Positions 25,880 to 34,579 of a stretch of DNA of 64,000 nucleotides are shown here, in pieces. The notes below the pieces were generated by a model, which was not told the origin of the DNA, ran no database searches, and was given only the letters and a program-made list of their open reading frames with translations. The position numbers were made by a program, and so were the translations under genes. This DNA comes from G020354025 sp964621455 (lineage in GTDB: Bacteria; Fidelibacterota; Marinisomatia; SCGC-AAA003-L08; TS1B11), in NCBI GenBank assembly GCA_964621455.1, contig CAZULW010000001.1, positions 75,028 through 139,027 of the forward strand. The letters run 5' to 3'. Numbering within the stretch: position 1 is the stretch's first letter; every line of letters starts with the position of its first letter.

Positions 25880-26099
25880 TTCACTACGTAAATATTATTG
25901 ATACACTACACCAATTCATCTTACATTCCGCGTGGAGTTGATATATTACTAATATTTGAAACATCCACTCCCAAACACGCAATTGATGGGAGAATATAGG
26001 GATATTTTTGTAAATAACCAAAAAATACATAGAATTTTTTCTGCACAAATAGTATATGTTTTATTTATATATAATTTGATTTTATTTTGTTGGCACACA
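25880..26099. other. AT-rich intergenic stretch without a gene
   Basis: This 220-base region is much richer in A+T than its surroundings and contains runs such as ATATTACTAATAT. It separates the XRE regulator start from the PAS remnant. Open frames entering it (for example from 25956) have no family resemblance until the PAS-like part begins. It probably holds the XRE promoter. Confidence 0.5.
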
Positions 26100-26403
26100 G
26101 TTATCGGTCTTCAGGTCGCACCGCGGGCAGCCGACATGCTGGGCTATACCATCCCGGAGCTGCAAGATTTGACCATCGGCGCCATCATTCCCGGGGAACG
26201 GGAAGCCCTGGTGCAGCTCGCCAGCGAGAGAGTCCGGATAAGGAAGCGAGCCATACCCGGGAAAACGTCTGCCGCCCCAGGCAGGGGACAGATATCCCGG
26301 TGGAAATCTCCGCCTCTCTGCTCCCCATACCCGGTCAGCCCCGGATATTGACCTTGATCCGGGACATTACCGAGCGCAAACGATTATCAAGGTTCTCAGC
26401 GAG
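26100..26403 (+). pseudogene. Decayed PAS-domain fragment of a signalling protein
   Basis: One frame gives AADMLGYTIPELQDLTIGAIIPGEREALVQL. After a single-base shift near 26240, another frame gives ENVCRPRQGTDIPVEISASLLPIPG...ILTLIRDITERKR. Together they form the C-terminal two thirds of a PAS domain with its DITERK linker. A further shift after ITERKR would restore a coiled-coil-like KVLSEELK. There is no start, no kinase and no intact frame. It is a relic of a sensor kinase or related protein. Confidence 0.75.
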
Positions 26404-26456
26404 GAACTGAAGCCGGGTTGATTCGGAACAGCCATCAAGGGCCGTAACGAATCCAG

Positions 26457-27815
26457 TTAGCTGGGAGGCCTCCTCACCAGAATACGTTCTGCGGCTTCCC
26501 GGTCGCCTACCTTGGCGTAGAGGCCCGCCAGTCTTTTACGCAGTCCCTCGTGGTCGGGTTTATCCTCGAGCCAGGCCCTGTAGTGGGCGATGGCCTCCTC
26601 AAAGCGCTGCAGCTTGAGGAGGGCCACACCCCCCATCTCACGGAGGTGGTCCGGCGGAGGCTGTGGCAGGTCAGCCAGAACAGCTACCAGTTCCTCCCAG
26701 CGATTTTGTTGGGCAAGTGAGGAAACGAGCATCTCCCACGTTTCCTGACTGTCTGGCTCCAATGCGAGGCATTCCCTCAAGACCTTTTCCGCTGAGGCAT
26801 GGTCTTCGACCGAGAGGTAAAGCTGTCCCAGGCTGTAGAGCACGTGCTGTCGGGGGATAAGGACATCTTTCGGTAAATTGCTCCGGGAGCCCCCTGTCCC
26901 CCGCTGCGAAAAGGGCTGGACTTTCTCGAGGTATTCAATCTGACCGCGGACATTCCCCCGCGACCGCATGACCCGGTACATGATAAAGTTGCCGCTGGTT
27001 TGCCGCCGGGTGACGGCCAGGGATTTGCGGGCATAGGTCTCAGCGTCATTTAGCCTATCCATATGCCAGCAGGTTTCAGCGAGGGCGTTTAAGAGGGTGG
27101 CGACCGAAGGTCCTGTAAAGGCATCGATTTCCAGCGCACGGAGATAGGCCTGAAGTGCCTTTTCATGCCGGCCAAGCAGAGCATAGTTTTGCCCTAGAGT
27201 ATAGTGGGCATAGGCCGAATCCGGCTGCTCCTGGACCATGTTATCCAGGAGAACCTGGTTGCGTTCCAGCTTAGCCCGCATCTGATCCTCGTCAAGGGTA
27301 TAACCGAAGTGCTCCAGGACCACATCAGAGGGCTTTTCCACCCCCCTGGCGGCCTTCAGGCTGGGATGGACCTGCTCGTGGATACGGCCGGAAAAGCGCA
27401 GCCGGGGATGCCTGGAAAAAAGCCGGTGGGACATTGACAGGGTGTAGCTTTGCTTGTCCACCTGGAGGTTCCGGATCTGAACCTGATAGATGGTGGGGCG
27501 CCGGGGCGGGGTAAGTAGTCGTTTAAGAGGCTCAATGGAGGCCGGCATCAGCCGCTCATCAGCATCAAGCCAGAGGATCCAGTCGCCGGTGGCGTGCCGG
27601 ATAGATTCGTTACGGGCGGCGGCGAAATCATCCATCCATTCAAAGTGATGAACCTGGGCGCCGAAAGATGTGGCGATGGACACCGTGTCATCGCTTGAGC
27701 CGGTATCTACGATCACCAGCTGGTCGGCCACTCCCGCGATACTATTGAGGCATTCCGGCAGCATCCGGGCCTCGTTGCGCACGATCATGCAGACCGACAG
27801 CGTTCCCCTGGCCAT
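26457..27815 (-). CDS. GT2 glycosyltransferase with C-terminal TPR array
   Basis: 452 residues. N-terminal GT2 (GT-A) domain of the WaaE/KdtX-like subgroup: SVCMIVRNEARMLPECL (7-23), IVDTGSSDDT (35-44) and the metal-binding DADER (84-88). Residues ~205-445 are tetratricopeptide-type helices (YAHYTLGQNYALLGRHEKALQAYLRALE and further units). There are no membrane segments, so it acts in the cytoplasm. The TPR half probably presents a protein or peptide acceptor. Last gene of the TPR-transferase operon; it starts 2 bases after the previous gene's stop. Confidence 0.88.
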   Translation of the reverse strand: MARGTLSVCMIVRNEARMLPECLNSIAGVADQLVIVDTGSSDDTVSIATSFGAQVHHFEWMDDFAAARNESIRHATGDWILWLDADERLMPASIEPLKRLLTPPRRPTIYQVQIRNLQVDKQSYTLSMSHRLFSRHPRLRFSGRIHEQVHPSLKAARGVEKPSDVVLEHFGYTLDEDQMRAKLERNQVLLDNMVQEQPDSAYAHYTLGQNYALLGRHEKALQAYLRALEIDAFTGPSVATLLNALAETCWHMDRLNDAETYARKSLAVTRRQTSGNFIMYRVMRSRGNVRGQIEYLEKVQPFSQRGTGGSRSNLPKDVLIPRQHVLYSLGQLYLSVEDHASAEKVLRECLALEPDSQETWEMLVSSLAQQNRWEELVAVLADLPQPPPDHLREMGGVALLKLQRFEEAIAHYRAWLEDKPDHEGLRKRLAGLYAKVGDREAAERILVRRPPS

Positions 27816-27817
27816 CG

Positions 27818-29029
27818 TTAATCCAACTTCTCAAGGCTTTTCTGGAGAATCTCCTGAATAGCTGTGAAGAGAGAGGGATTGCGGTTGTAGACATATTGAA
27901 GGAGGGGCTGTATCCTCCATCGGTGCCGGTTCAACAGGGTCTGGATCTCGATAACGCTCCGGAGCAGGTCTTCTTCGGAGCGACGGGATTCGATCTCCCA
28001 GGCCAGGAAGACCGGCTTGAATGAGCCTTCCTCCAGACCTAGGTGGTATCGCCGCTCGTTAAAGAAATTCCCCGCGGCCTGATACTGGGCCGTGATGGCG
28101 TCCTCCTCCCTGTTGACGGCCAGAAGCAAATTGCCAAGTGAAACACTGAAACACCCATCCCCTTCCATATTGTTGTAAATGGTCCATAGGGACTCCACGG
28201 TCTTTTCAGGGTAATATTGCCCGGCCAGCAGAGCATCACAGAACATCCCGATGAGGCCATTCACCGCATGAGGCTCCTGCTGGGGGGCCTCCGGTTGTTT
28301 ACTTACCACATTCAGCCCTTCTTCTACCGCGGAATGCGCCCGGTCCCATTCCTTCAGCGCTCTGGCGGTCTTAGCCAATAAGTACCAGTAGCGCGTAGAC
28401 TGGGGATCCTTGTCCAGTTCCTTCTCCAGACGAATGATGGCATCCCTGAGTTCCCACTCCTCTGGTTCCGGCACGCCCAGACTGACAATAGCCGCCAGTG
28501 ACATAATAGCCGTGGGGCGCTCCAACTTTTTTTTCTCCGCCGCCAGATTCAGGCTGGCGGTAAGCGTAGGGAAAATTGTATGTTCCCAGCGAATCTGCCT
28601 GTCCGTCCGAATGAGCCGGGTATCAAAGAAATGATTACTGGGTTCATCGAAGGGGATAATGGGGAAATCGAAAGCAATGGCTTCGGTATTCACCAGATAG
28701 TCCGGAATGGCTTGGGGATCGTCTGCGTGGAGTACTTCCTGCTGATGCAGGAACAGTGCCCAGGGTGTCATCGCCTGGTCCAGGGCAGCGTTGATCAGGG
28801 CGCTTTCATCCGGATCAGCCGGAACCCGGAGGTAGAGGGCATCGTACTCCGAGGCAAGGTGCTGTACCGCCTGCCCTCCCCCGCCACCGGCATCCACGAC
28901 CACCATCTGACTCGTCACCCGGTTGACCGAATGCAGGGCGTTAGTCAGATTCCCGCTTCGGGTATACACTACCATGCACAGGGTCACGCCCTCGGCGCCC
29001 TCGGAAGCATCTCCCCCAGGTATACTCAT
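27818..29029 (-). CDS. Degenerate GT2-like protein with TPR region (predicted pseudoenzyme)
   Basis: 403 residues. It aligns along the GT2 domain of the neighbour at 26457-27815: TLCMVVYTRSGNLTNAL corresponds to SVCMIVRNEARMLPECL, VVVDAGGGGG to IVDTGSSDD, and WALFLHQQEVLHADD (90-104) to WILWLDADERLMPAS. The nucleotide- and metal-binding acidic residues are therefore gone. The second half has helical repeats (YWYLLAKTARALKEWDRAHSAVEEGLNVV). It is probably non-catalytic, perhaps a partner or regulator of the active paralogue. ATG overlaps the preceding gene stop (ATGA), giving translational coupling. Confidence 0.75.
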   Translation of the reverse strand: MSIPGGDASEGAEGVTLCMVVYTRSGNLTNALHSVNRVTSQMVVVDAGGGGGQAVQHLASEYDALYLRVPADPDESALINAALDQAMTPWALFLHQQEVLHADDPQAIPDYLVNTEAIAFDFPIIPFDEPSNHFFDTRLIRTDRQIRWEHTIFPTLTASLNLAAEKKKLERPTAIMSLAAIVSLGVPEPEEWELRDAIIRLEKELDKDPQSTRYWYLLAKTARALKEWDRAHSAVEEGLNVVSKQPEAPQQEPHAVNGLIGMFCDALLAGQYYPEKTVESLWTIYNNMEGDGCFSVSLGNLLLAVNREEDAITAQYQAAGNFFNERRYHLGLEEGSFKPVFLAWEIESRRSEEDLLRSVIEIQTLLNRHRWRIQPLLQYVYNRNPSLFTAIQEILQKSLEKLD

Positions 29030-30021
29030 TCCATGATCTTTTTCTCGAATTCCCTCAGCTCTGTCAACAGCTGTATCTTATCAAGTTTCTCTTTAAGGAG
29101 GTCTTTATTGTTGACGCGGTAGGCCGGCTCGCTCCCCTCAGGATGGAAAGAGTCAAGGAGACCAGACTGGCCGAATCTTTCAATCAGCGGCTCGTAAGTC
29201 TTCAGGGGCTTATTGAACCGCTCCTGCAGGCGCTTCTCCAGCGTGGCCGTGGGAAAGTCCTCAATGGCGCCCTGCTCCTCTACAATCCCGGCCAGAACCT
29301 GCACCAGCTCCAGCTCCTGCTTGTCCTTGAAACTGAACTGCTCCGACAGCTCCCTGGCATGGCCGGTTTCGACCATGTGCCGCTCCCGGCAGTAATCGGC
29401 GAACTGGTTAAGCTTGTCAGGGTACTCTATTATTAACACCCGGCCGATGCCTTCCCGGCGATCGCTCTTGCACAGCTGGGTCAAAGCCACCTTGTTTACT
29501 ATATCGTTGACCCGCTCCTCATCCAGGCCGATGTAAAAAGCAATGGAAGAGACAACCTTGTTCCACGGCAGGATGATTTTCCCCTGGTCATCCGGCTTCT
29601 CCTGTCTGGCCAAAATGGTAACCAGGTTGACAACCTGCCGCCCGGCACCGCTGGTGAGCAGGATACTCTGTTTCGTGGTAGCGCTTCTCAACCGCTCCAC
29701 GATAATCGCAAAAAAGGTCTGCATCCACTTGGGAACCTCCTCCAGGCGCTTGCGGAACATCTCACGGCTGATCTCCAGAAGCATGGCATTCGTAATTGCT
29801 GTAGCCGTTGCTGACCGGGGATGGTTATCAATGATGGCCATTTCGCCGAAAATAGAGCCCGCTCCAAGCTTCGCCAGGACCGTCTTTTGATCTCCCAACA
29901 TTTTGTAGATCTCCACCTGGCCTTCCAGAACGATAAACATGCTCTGGCCTGACTCCCCATCACGGAAAATCACATCATCCTTCTTAACCTGCCGCTTCAG
30001 CCGTTCTTCCATGAAGCCCAT
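29026..30021 (-). CDS. Cyclic-nucleotide-binding-domain protein (Crp-like sensor, atypical C-terminus)
   Basis: 331 residues. CNB domain at ~10-125: VIFRDGESGQSMFIVLEGQVEIYK and the phosphate-binding cassette FGEMAIIDNHPRSATATAI. Pro-Arg-Ser-Ala in the cassette resembles cAMP/cGMP binders. Residues ~145-230 could form a winged-helix-like module (LPWNKVVSSIAFYIGLDEERVNDIV), but a canonical Crp recognition helix is not evident. The C-terminal ~100 residues are helical and unrecognised. It is embedded between transferase genes of one operon, so it may tune their activity or expression. Confidence 0.8.
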   Translation of the reverse strand: MGFMEERLKRQVKKDDVIFRDGESGQSMFIVLEGQVEIYKMLGDQKTVLAKLGAGSIFGEMAIIDNHPRSATATAITNAMLLEISREMFRKRLEEVPKWMQTFFAIIVERLRSATTKQSILLTSGAGRQVVNLVTILARQEKPDDQGKIILPWNKVVSSIAFYIGLDEERVNDIVNKVALTQLCKSDRREGIGRVLIIEYPDKLNQFADYCRERHMVETGHARELSEQFSFKDKQELELVQVLAGIVEEQGAIEDFPTATLEKRLQERFNKPLKTYEPLIERFGQSGLLDSFHPEGSEPAYRVNNKDLLKEKLDKIQLLTELREFEKKIME

Positions 30022-30088
30022 GTCCCTGAACCTCCTTACGATTATGAGATTGTTACCTGAATTGGAGCGGGGGCCTGTTCTCAGGCTT

Positions 30089-32524
30089 TCATGTGTTCAG
30101 GATGATCTTGTCCAACATCTCCCGGGCTTGCGCATGGTCCGGATTCGCCGCCAGTACGGCTTCAAGATGGCACTTCACATCTTGCGTCCGGTCAATCTCG
30201 GCATAAAGTGAAGCCAGGATAAAGTGGGTCTGCCAGTCGCTGGGATCATCCTTCAGAATGCCCCTGAGAATGCCGATCCCTTCTTCAAACTGTTCCCCCT
30301 CCAGAAAGGTTTGCCCCAGCAGCCGTCTGGCATCCAGGTCATGAGGATCTTTCTCCAGGATTTGCGCAAGCCGCTGCTGGGCCGCCTTCAGATTCCCTTC
30401 CGCCATGTCCAGCAGCGCCAGACTCTGTTGGACCGGAGTCCATTCCTTATTATAGCTTAAGGCCCGCCGGTATCGATTCCTAGCTTCTCGCAGATCACCC
30501 TCCAGATGGGCAATGAGACCAAGACCGTAAACCGCCTCCACCCTGGTAGGGTCTTCCAGTAGAACCTCCCGGCACAGCCTCCGCCCACTCTCCAGGTCAC
30601 CCTGGCTAACCAGTTTGGTAGCCTCCTGGGACTTTCGCTCAAGAACCTCTACAAGAGGCTCATCCTTCTCCAGGAGCCAATCCAGGTCCACCTCAGGCCA
30701 CTTGGCGCGAAAAATCTTCTCGTTCTTTTTCAGGGAGGCATCATAGTCGATCTTGTTCCCGGCAAAGGTCCGGCTGCCGAAATGGTGGAGGAAGGTGCTT
30801 TCATCCACCATGATGGCGTACCCCTTCTCCCTGATCCGCAGGCAAAGGTCATCATCCTCGTAATTGCCGGAACCGAAGCTCTCGTCCAGACCGCCCAGAT
30901 CCTCATAGAGGGCTCTGCGGATCAGGATGGCAAACCCCGCGATGCGGCGCCGGGGCGTCACCTTGCCGCGGTTAGCCGTCCTGACCGTTCTGGCAAAACC
31001 GTAATACTCCTCGTCGTTCTTATATGGAATCTCCTGGCTCCCCGCGGGTCCGGCCTCCCCGTGGCCGGAACGGCCAGGGCCCAGGGCCAGCCGCTGGCGG
31101 CCGCTGATGTAATTGGAGATCGGCCCCACCATGCCAATGCACTTATCGCGCTCCAGGGCACTCACCATACTCTCCAGCCAGCCATCGGCCACCAGGACAT
31201 CGTTGTTCAGCAGGAACACGTACTCGCCCCCGGCCGCCTTAATCCCCTGGTTATTACCCGCTGAAAAACCGACGTTGGCCGAGTTATCAATCAATCGGTA
31301 ATTGGGATTGACCGCCACTATATCCCGAAGGTAGTCCTTAGTGCCATCAGTGGAGCCGTTATCGACAAAGATTACCTCGTGGGGATAGGCAGTATGCCGG
31401 CTCAGGGAGTCCACACACCGCCTGGTATACTCAAGGGCGTTGAAGCTGAGCATCACAATGGATACAAGGGGCCGCTCATCCCGGACCCGCGTTTCCGGCG
31501 ACTCCGCCAGGACACGGCTGTAGAGGTCGTACCAGCAACGCACATTCTGGCCAAGGGTCCGTTCCCGCCGGACATAATCGTGGGCCTGCTGCTGGATACG
31601 TCTCCTTTCCGATGGCTGCTCGATGAGAAACTTGATTTTCTCATACCACAGGTCCGGGTCTTCCCTTTCCACTAAAAGGCCCGTCTCTCCATCTATCACG
31701 CTCCGGGCATAAGGCGTATGTTTGGAGTAGATTCCGGCAATCCTTTGCGAGCCGTATTCCAGAAACTTCAAATCACTTTTGCACTCGTTGAACCGGTTGA
31801 AGCTCAGGGGGGCAAGGCCGATATCCAGCTGCGCTTGTGCCAGCAGCAGGGCATACCCGCGCAGATCGCCAACGCCGCCCACATGTTCCACGGTGGGATC
31901 CCCTTTCAACTCCTCCGGCATATACATGAAAAACACCAGCCGGATCCTGTCCCCATACTCCTTCTGCAATCGCTTGAGGGCGGGGAGAACCTGCCGGAAA
32001 TCGTCCTCGTGCGTCCAACCGGCGGCATAGCCGATTCTCACAGGCCCCTCACGCGACGGAGCAGCTTTCGGCTCAGTGAAAATCGTTTCATCCAGGTAGT
32101 TGGGCAGGACGGTGATCTTTGAATTGTATTGGGACAGATCGTCTCTCAGCGGTTCCGTTGATACCGTCACATGGTCCACCTCTTGGAGAAACTCAATTAT
32201 ACATTCACGATGAGCAGCCGCTGAGTACTCGTTGTATATGGGATGTTCCGGCGGCATCTTAAGCAGCTGATCATCTATTTCATAGATGGTCTTTTTCCCT
32301 TTCCGTTTAGCTCCACGTAAAATCTCCAGAACCTCAGGGTGGTACACACGTTGGAATACGATGAGATCGTAGGGATCCAGGTCTTTGTAATGAAAATTAC
32401 TTACTTGCGTGTAATCAATTACCTTGTACTGAAGCAGCCCTTCCTGTTGCAGCCGAGACAGGGGACCCAGCAGTCTGACCTGGAGTACAGCGTCTGGGTG
32501 CAGGCTGAAGATAAGCACGTTCAT
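30089..32524 (-). CDS. Two-domain glycosyltransferase (GT-B-like + GT2) with C-terminal TPRs
   Basis: 811 residues from ATG 32524, preceded by GGGAGG at 8 bases; an ATG at 32560 behind AGGAGG at 12 bases is an alternative. Residues ~1-335 resemble group-1 (GT-B) glycosyltransferases: YEIDDQLLKMP, VRIGYAAGWTHEDDF, SDLKFLEYGS. Residues ~350-600 are GT2: VSIVMLSFNALEYTRRCVDSL, VDNGSTDGT, and metal-binding LLNNDVLV (~438-445). Residues ~630-811 are TPRs. A Gly/Pro-rich insert at ~482-495 is encoded by a palindromic repeat. It could add two different sugars to one TPR-bound acceptor. Confidence 0.85.
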   Translation of the reverse strand: MNVLIFSLHPDAVLQVRLLGPLSRLQQEGLLQYKVIDYTQVSNFHYKDLDPYDLIVFQRVYHPEVLEILRGAKRKGKKTIYEIDDQLLKMPPEHPIYNEYSAAAHRECIIEFLQEVDHVTVSTEPLRDDLSQYNSKITVLPNYLDETIFTEPKAAPSREGPVRIGYAAGWTHEDDFRQVLPALKRLQKEYGDRIRLVFFMYMPEELKGDPTVEHVGGVGDLRGYALLLAQAQLDIGLAPLSFNRFNECKSDLKFLEYGSQRIAGIYSKHTPYARSVIDGETGLLVEREDPDLWYEKIKFLIEQPSERRRIQQQAHDYVRRERTLGQNVRCWYDLYSRVLAESPETRVRDERPLVSIVMLSFNALEYTRRCVDSLSRHTAYPHEVIFVDNGSTDGTKDYLRDIVAVNPNYRLIDNSANVGFSAGNNQGIKAAGGEYVFLLNNDVLVADGWLESMVSALERDKCIGMVGPISNYISGRQRLALGPGRSGHGEAGPAGSQEIPYKNDEEYYGFARTVRTANRGKVTPRRRIAGFAILIRRALYEDLGGLDESFGSGNYEDDDLCLRIREKGYAIMVDESTFLHHFGSRTFAGNKIDYDASLKKNEKIFRAKWPEVDLDWLLEKDEPLVEVLERKSQEATKLVSQGDLESGRRLCREVLLEDPTRVEAVYGLGLIAHLEGDLREARNRYRRALSYNKEWTPVQQSLALLDMAEGNLKAAQQRLAQILEKDPHDLDARRLLGQTFLEGEQFEEGIGILRGILKDDPSDWQTHFILASLYAEIDRTQDVKCHLEAVLAANPDHAQAREMLDKIILNT
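31053..31081. repeat. GC-rich palindromic element inside the GT gene, in frame
   Basis: GCCTCCCCGTGGCCGG, the CCGGAACGGC overlap and GGCCAGGGCC occur here in the same order as at 16333-16388 in ftcD. The encoded residues (GPGRSGHGEAGPAG) interrupt the GT2 domain between two conserved blocks. Confidence 0.5.
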
Positions 32525-32592
32525 AGGGTTGGCCTCCCGGCTGTTGGTCTGCAATGACATGTTAATTTCAAACCTCCTAGATACAGGAAAAG

Positions 32593-32856
32593 TCAATCAC
32601 ACCGTGGCCATTCATGGCACTGGCCATCTCCGTACCCCTCCGGGTTTTCGAGAGATAGCCTGTCATTCTCAGGTCCCGACGGCGCAACCTCATCAACGAC
32701 AGCCTTGATCTCCCCGGTACGGCAGTCGTCACAGATGAGAATCTCCAGCCGGGCGTAAGTCCGGTTGAGGGCGCTATCCAGTGCGGCTTTAAGGTACCAG
32801 GGGTTATAAGCCGGGATGACAACACTAACCGTCGGTGCGCTGTCGGAGGTCTGCAC
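32593..32856 (-). pseudogene. Truncated GT2 glycosyltransferase fragment
   Basis: The 87-codon frame begins as a proper GT2 N-terminus (VSVVIPAYNPWYLKAALDSALNRTYARLEILICDD) with a GTG start directly after the sulfotransferase TGA. It stops after ~70 recognisable residues. In the next frame the sequence continues as EMASAMNGHGVI, like the GT2 A-x-N-x-G-I segment, so a frameshift plus loss of the remaining ~150 codons is likely. The catalytic DxD region is absent. A short product could still be made. Confidence 0.7.
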
Positions 32857-34164
32857 TCAGGGTCTCGCCAGCCGATTGAGGGCTTCCAATAGTTTGCCGA
32901 CGGCGGGATGATCCGGATTGATCTCCAGCGTCCGGTTCAGATTTTCCCTTGCGTCATCCATTCGTCCCAGTTGACAGTTGGCGGTGGCCAGCATAAACCA
33001 TGCGTCGGCGTTCTGTGGTTCCCCCTTAGTCACCCGCTCGTAAGTCGCCAGAGCATCTTCCACGCGGCCCGCGGCCAGGTAAACGTCGCCCAGATTGCAC
33101 AGCGTGTTGAAATTATGGGGCTCCAGTTCCGAAGCTTGTTCCAGGTGGCGCAGGGCCTCACTATGATTCCCGGTCTGGAAATGTACCACGGCTAAATCGT
33201 TGTGCGCGGGAGCATGCTCCGGGAAAGCATCTAACAAGGCTTCAAGGGCCGCAATGGAGGCTTCATACTTTTTGGCCTCAACCAGCTTCAGAGCTTCGCT
33301 ATAGAGTGTGTGGGCTTCTTGGGGAAGATTCCTGCGCCCATGAGTGGCGCTGTCTGGTACAGGTGGGGCTGGAGGAGCAGTTTCTGAAACCGGCGGGACT
33401 CCTTCGGCCAATGGTTCCTGGTGGTAAACCGGACCCGCGTCCGATTCTAAGGCGTGGTAAAGCCGGGTTACTTCGGTTGGCATGTCCACGGGGCGGCCCT
33501 GTCCTCCCGGGCTTCGGTGATGACGCAAATTCCTGGAGATAGACTCGCATGCCTGCGATATGGTCTGCTCAGGTATGGTCCAGCCCAGCCAATCCACCAC
33601 CCGGCGCAGCTCCTGCTGCGGGCTGGTGAAATAGCTGTCGTAGTGGGTGACGATGCGTTGTTCAGGCCTGGTCTGGTCCAGCAGACGCTGATTATGCTCC
33701 AGCCACAGGTGCAGGCCGAAAGCCCGTGAATGGCCGTTCCGCTTCATCAGGGAACCGGCCACCTCCAGCGGGTGCCTGAGACAGTTGATGACCCTTGACT
33801 CAGGCAGAAGGGACTGCCAGAAAGGTAGCGTAAAACAGAATCGCGGGTCTTTCCAGCCCCAGGGCTCCTGCCCGCTCAGCACTTTGATTATGTCTTTTGC
33901 CCTCTCGCGCAGGGCATCCAGCTCTGATTTTTGCTCCCAGCCGGCCTTGACTCCAGGCGGTAGGAAGTCCCACCCCCCACCCAGCTTCTGCAGGATGGTA
34001 TCATTGATGGCGTAGACATCGAGATTTTCCCAGAATCCGGCCGGGTTGTCTGCCTTGGGCGGTATGATCCTTTCTTCCGGCCCCAGATAAAGACCACACA
34101 GATTGAGGAGTCGAGTCACCATTGAAGTTCCCGAGCGATGCATACCTGTAATGAAAACTGTCAT
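32857..34164 (-). CDS. Sulfotransferase with C-terminal TPR array
   Basis: 435 residues from ATG 34164, preceded by AGGAGG at 10 bases. The N-terminal ~240 residues are a sulfotransferase fold: the 5'-phosphosulfate loop FITGMHRSGTS (4-14) and INCLRHPLEVAGSLMKRNG, the 3'-phosphate-binding strand-helix with its Arg and Ser. Residues ~275-430 hold about four TPRs (ALKLVEAKKYEASIAALEALL, HNDLAVVHFQTGNHSEALRHL and others). It should transfer sulfate from PAPS; the acceptor is unknown. First gene of the TPR-transferase operon. Confidence 0.85.
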   Translation of the reverse strand: MTVFITGMHRSGTSMVTRLLNLCGLYLGPEERIIPPKADNPAGFWENLDVYAINDTILQKLGGGWDFLPPGVKAGWEQKSELDALRERAKDIIKVLSGQEPWGWKDPRFCFTLPFWQSLLPESRVINCLRHPLEVAGSLMKRNGHSRAFGLHLWLEHNQRLLDQTRPEQRIVTHYDSYFTSPQQELRRVVDWLGWTIPEQTISQACESISRNLRHHRSPGGQGRPVDMPTEVTRLYHALESDAGPVYHQEPLAEGVPPVSETAPPAPPVPDSATHGRRNLPQEAHTLYSEALKLVEAKKYEASIAALEALLDAFPEHAPAHNDLAVVHFQTGNHSEALRHLEQASELEPHNFNTLCNLGDVYLAAGRVEDALATYERVTKGEPQNADAWFMLATANCQLGRMDDARENLNRTLEINPDHPAVGKLLEALNRLARP

Positions 34165-34259
34165 GTCGCTATATCCTCCTCTCCGGGAGACTGACGAATT
34201 GCCTATCTTAACCCACCCCCCCTTCGGTTTCACTCAGGGCAAGATCTTCACTTTGTGAT

Positions 34260-34420
34260 GCCTCCCTTTAGGCCCTCAACCCCTTCTTTCACGAAGCCGA
34301 CTCGCCGTAGGCGTTGCCTACGGCTACGCCGAGGCCCCTCTCTCAAGAGAGAAGGGGCCTGCCCTGAGCGGAGTCGAAGGGTTTGGGGGTGAGTGGAGGG
34401 GGGAAAGGGGGGTGAGTTTC
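34260..34420. repeat. REP-like hairpin cluster between csrA and the TPR-transferase operon
   Basis: CCGTAGGC-GTT-GCCTACGG (34305-34323) is a perfect 8-base stem. Next, an AGGCCCC...GGGGCCT hairpin with CTCTC/GAGAG inner arms (34332-34360), then CCCTGAGCGGAGTCGAAGGG (34362-34381) and a G-rich run (34382-34414). These belong to widely distributed intergenic repeat types. The whole of 34165-34579 lacks a gene. No T-tract is placed to make the large hairpin a canonical minus-strand terminator, but it may insulate the two operons. Confidence 0.65.
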
Positions 34421-34579
34421 TGAGTGGGAGCATCTTCCGTGCGCAGGTCGGGCAGGTACGGGCTATCTGGATGAGGGTACTTGTTGTCCGTATCAGATTT
34501 CACTGGTTGACGCATCGTGCTGCGATCAATCCGGTACGCTGTCACAGGGTTTCGCTATGCGGTGGTCATGATCCGGCAG

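Noticed and set aside
34332..34360. Strong hairpin as an intrinsic terminator for the csrA operon
   Set aside because: No T-tract follows on the minus strand, and it sits in a cluster of REP-like palindromes ~220 bases after the csrA stop.
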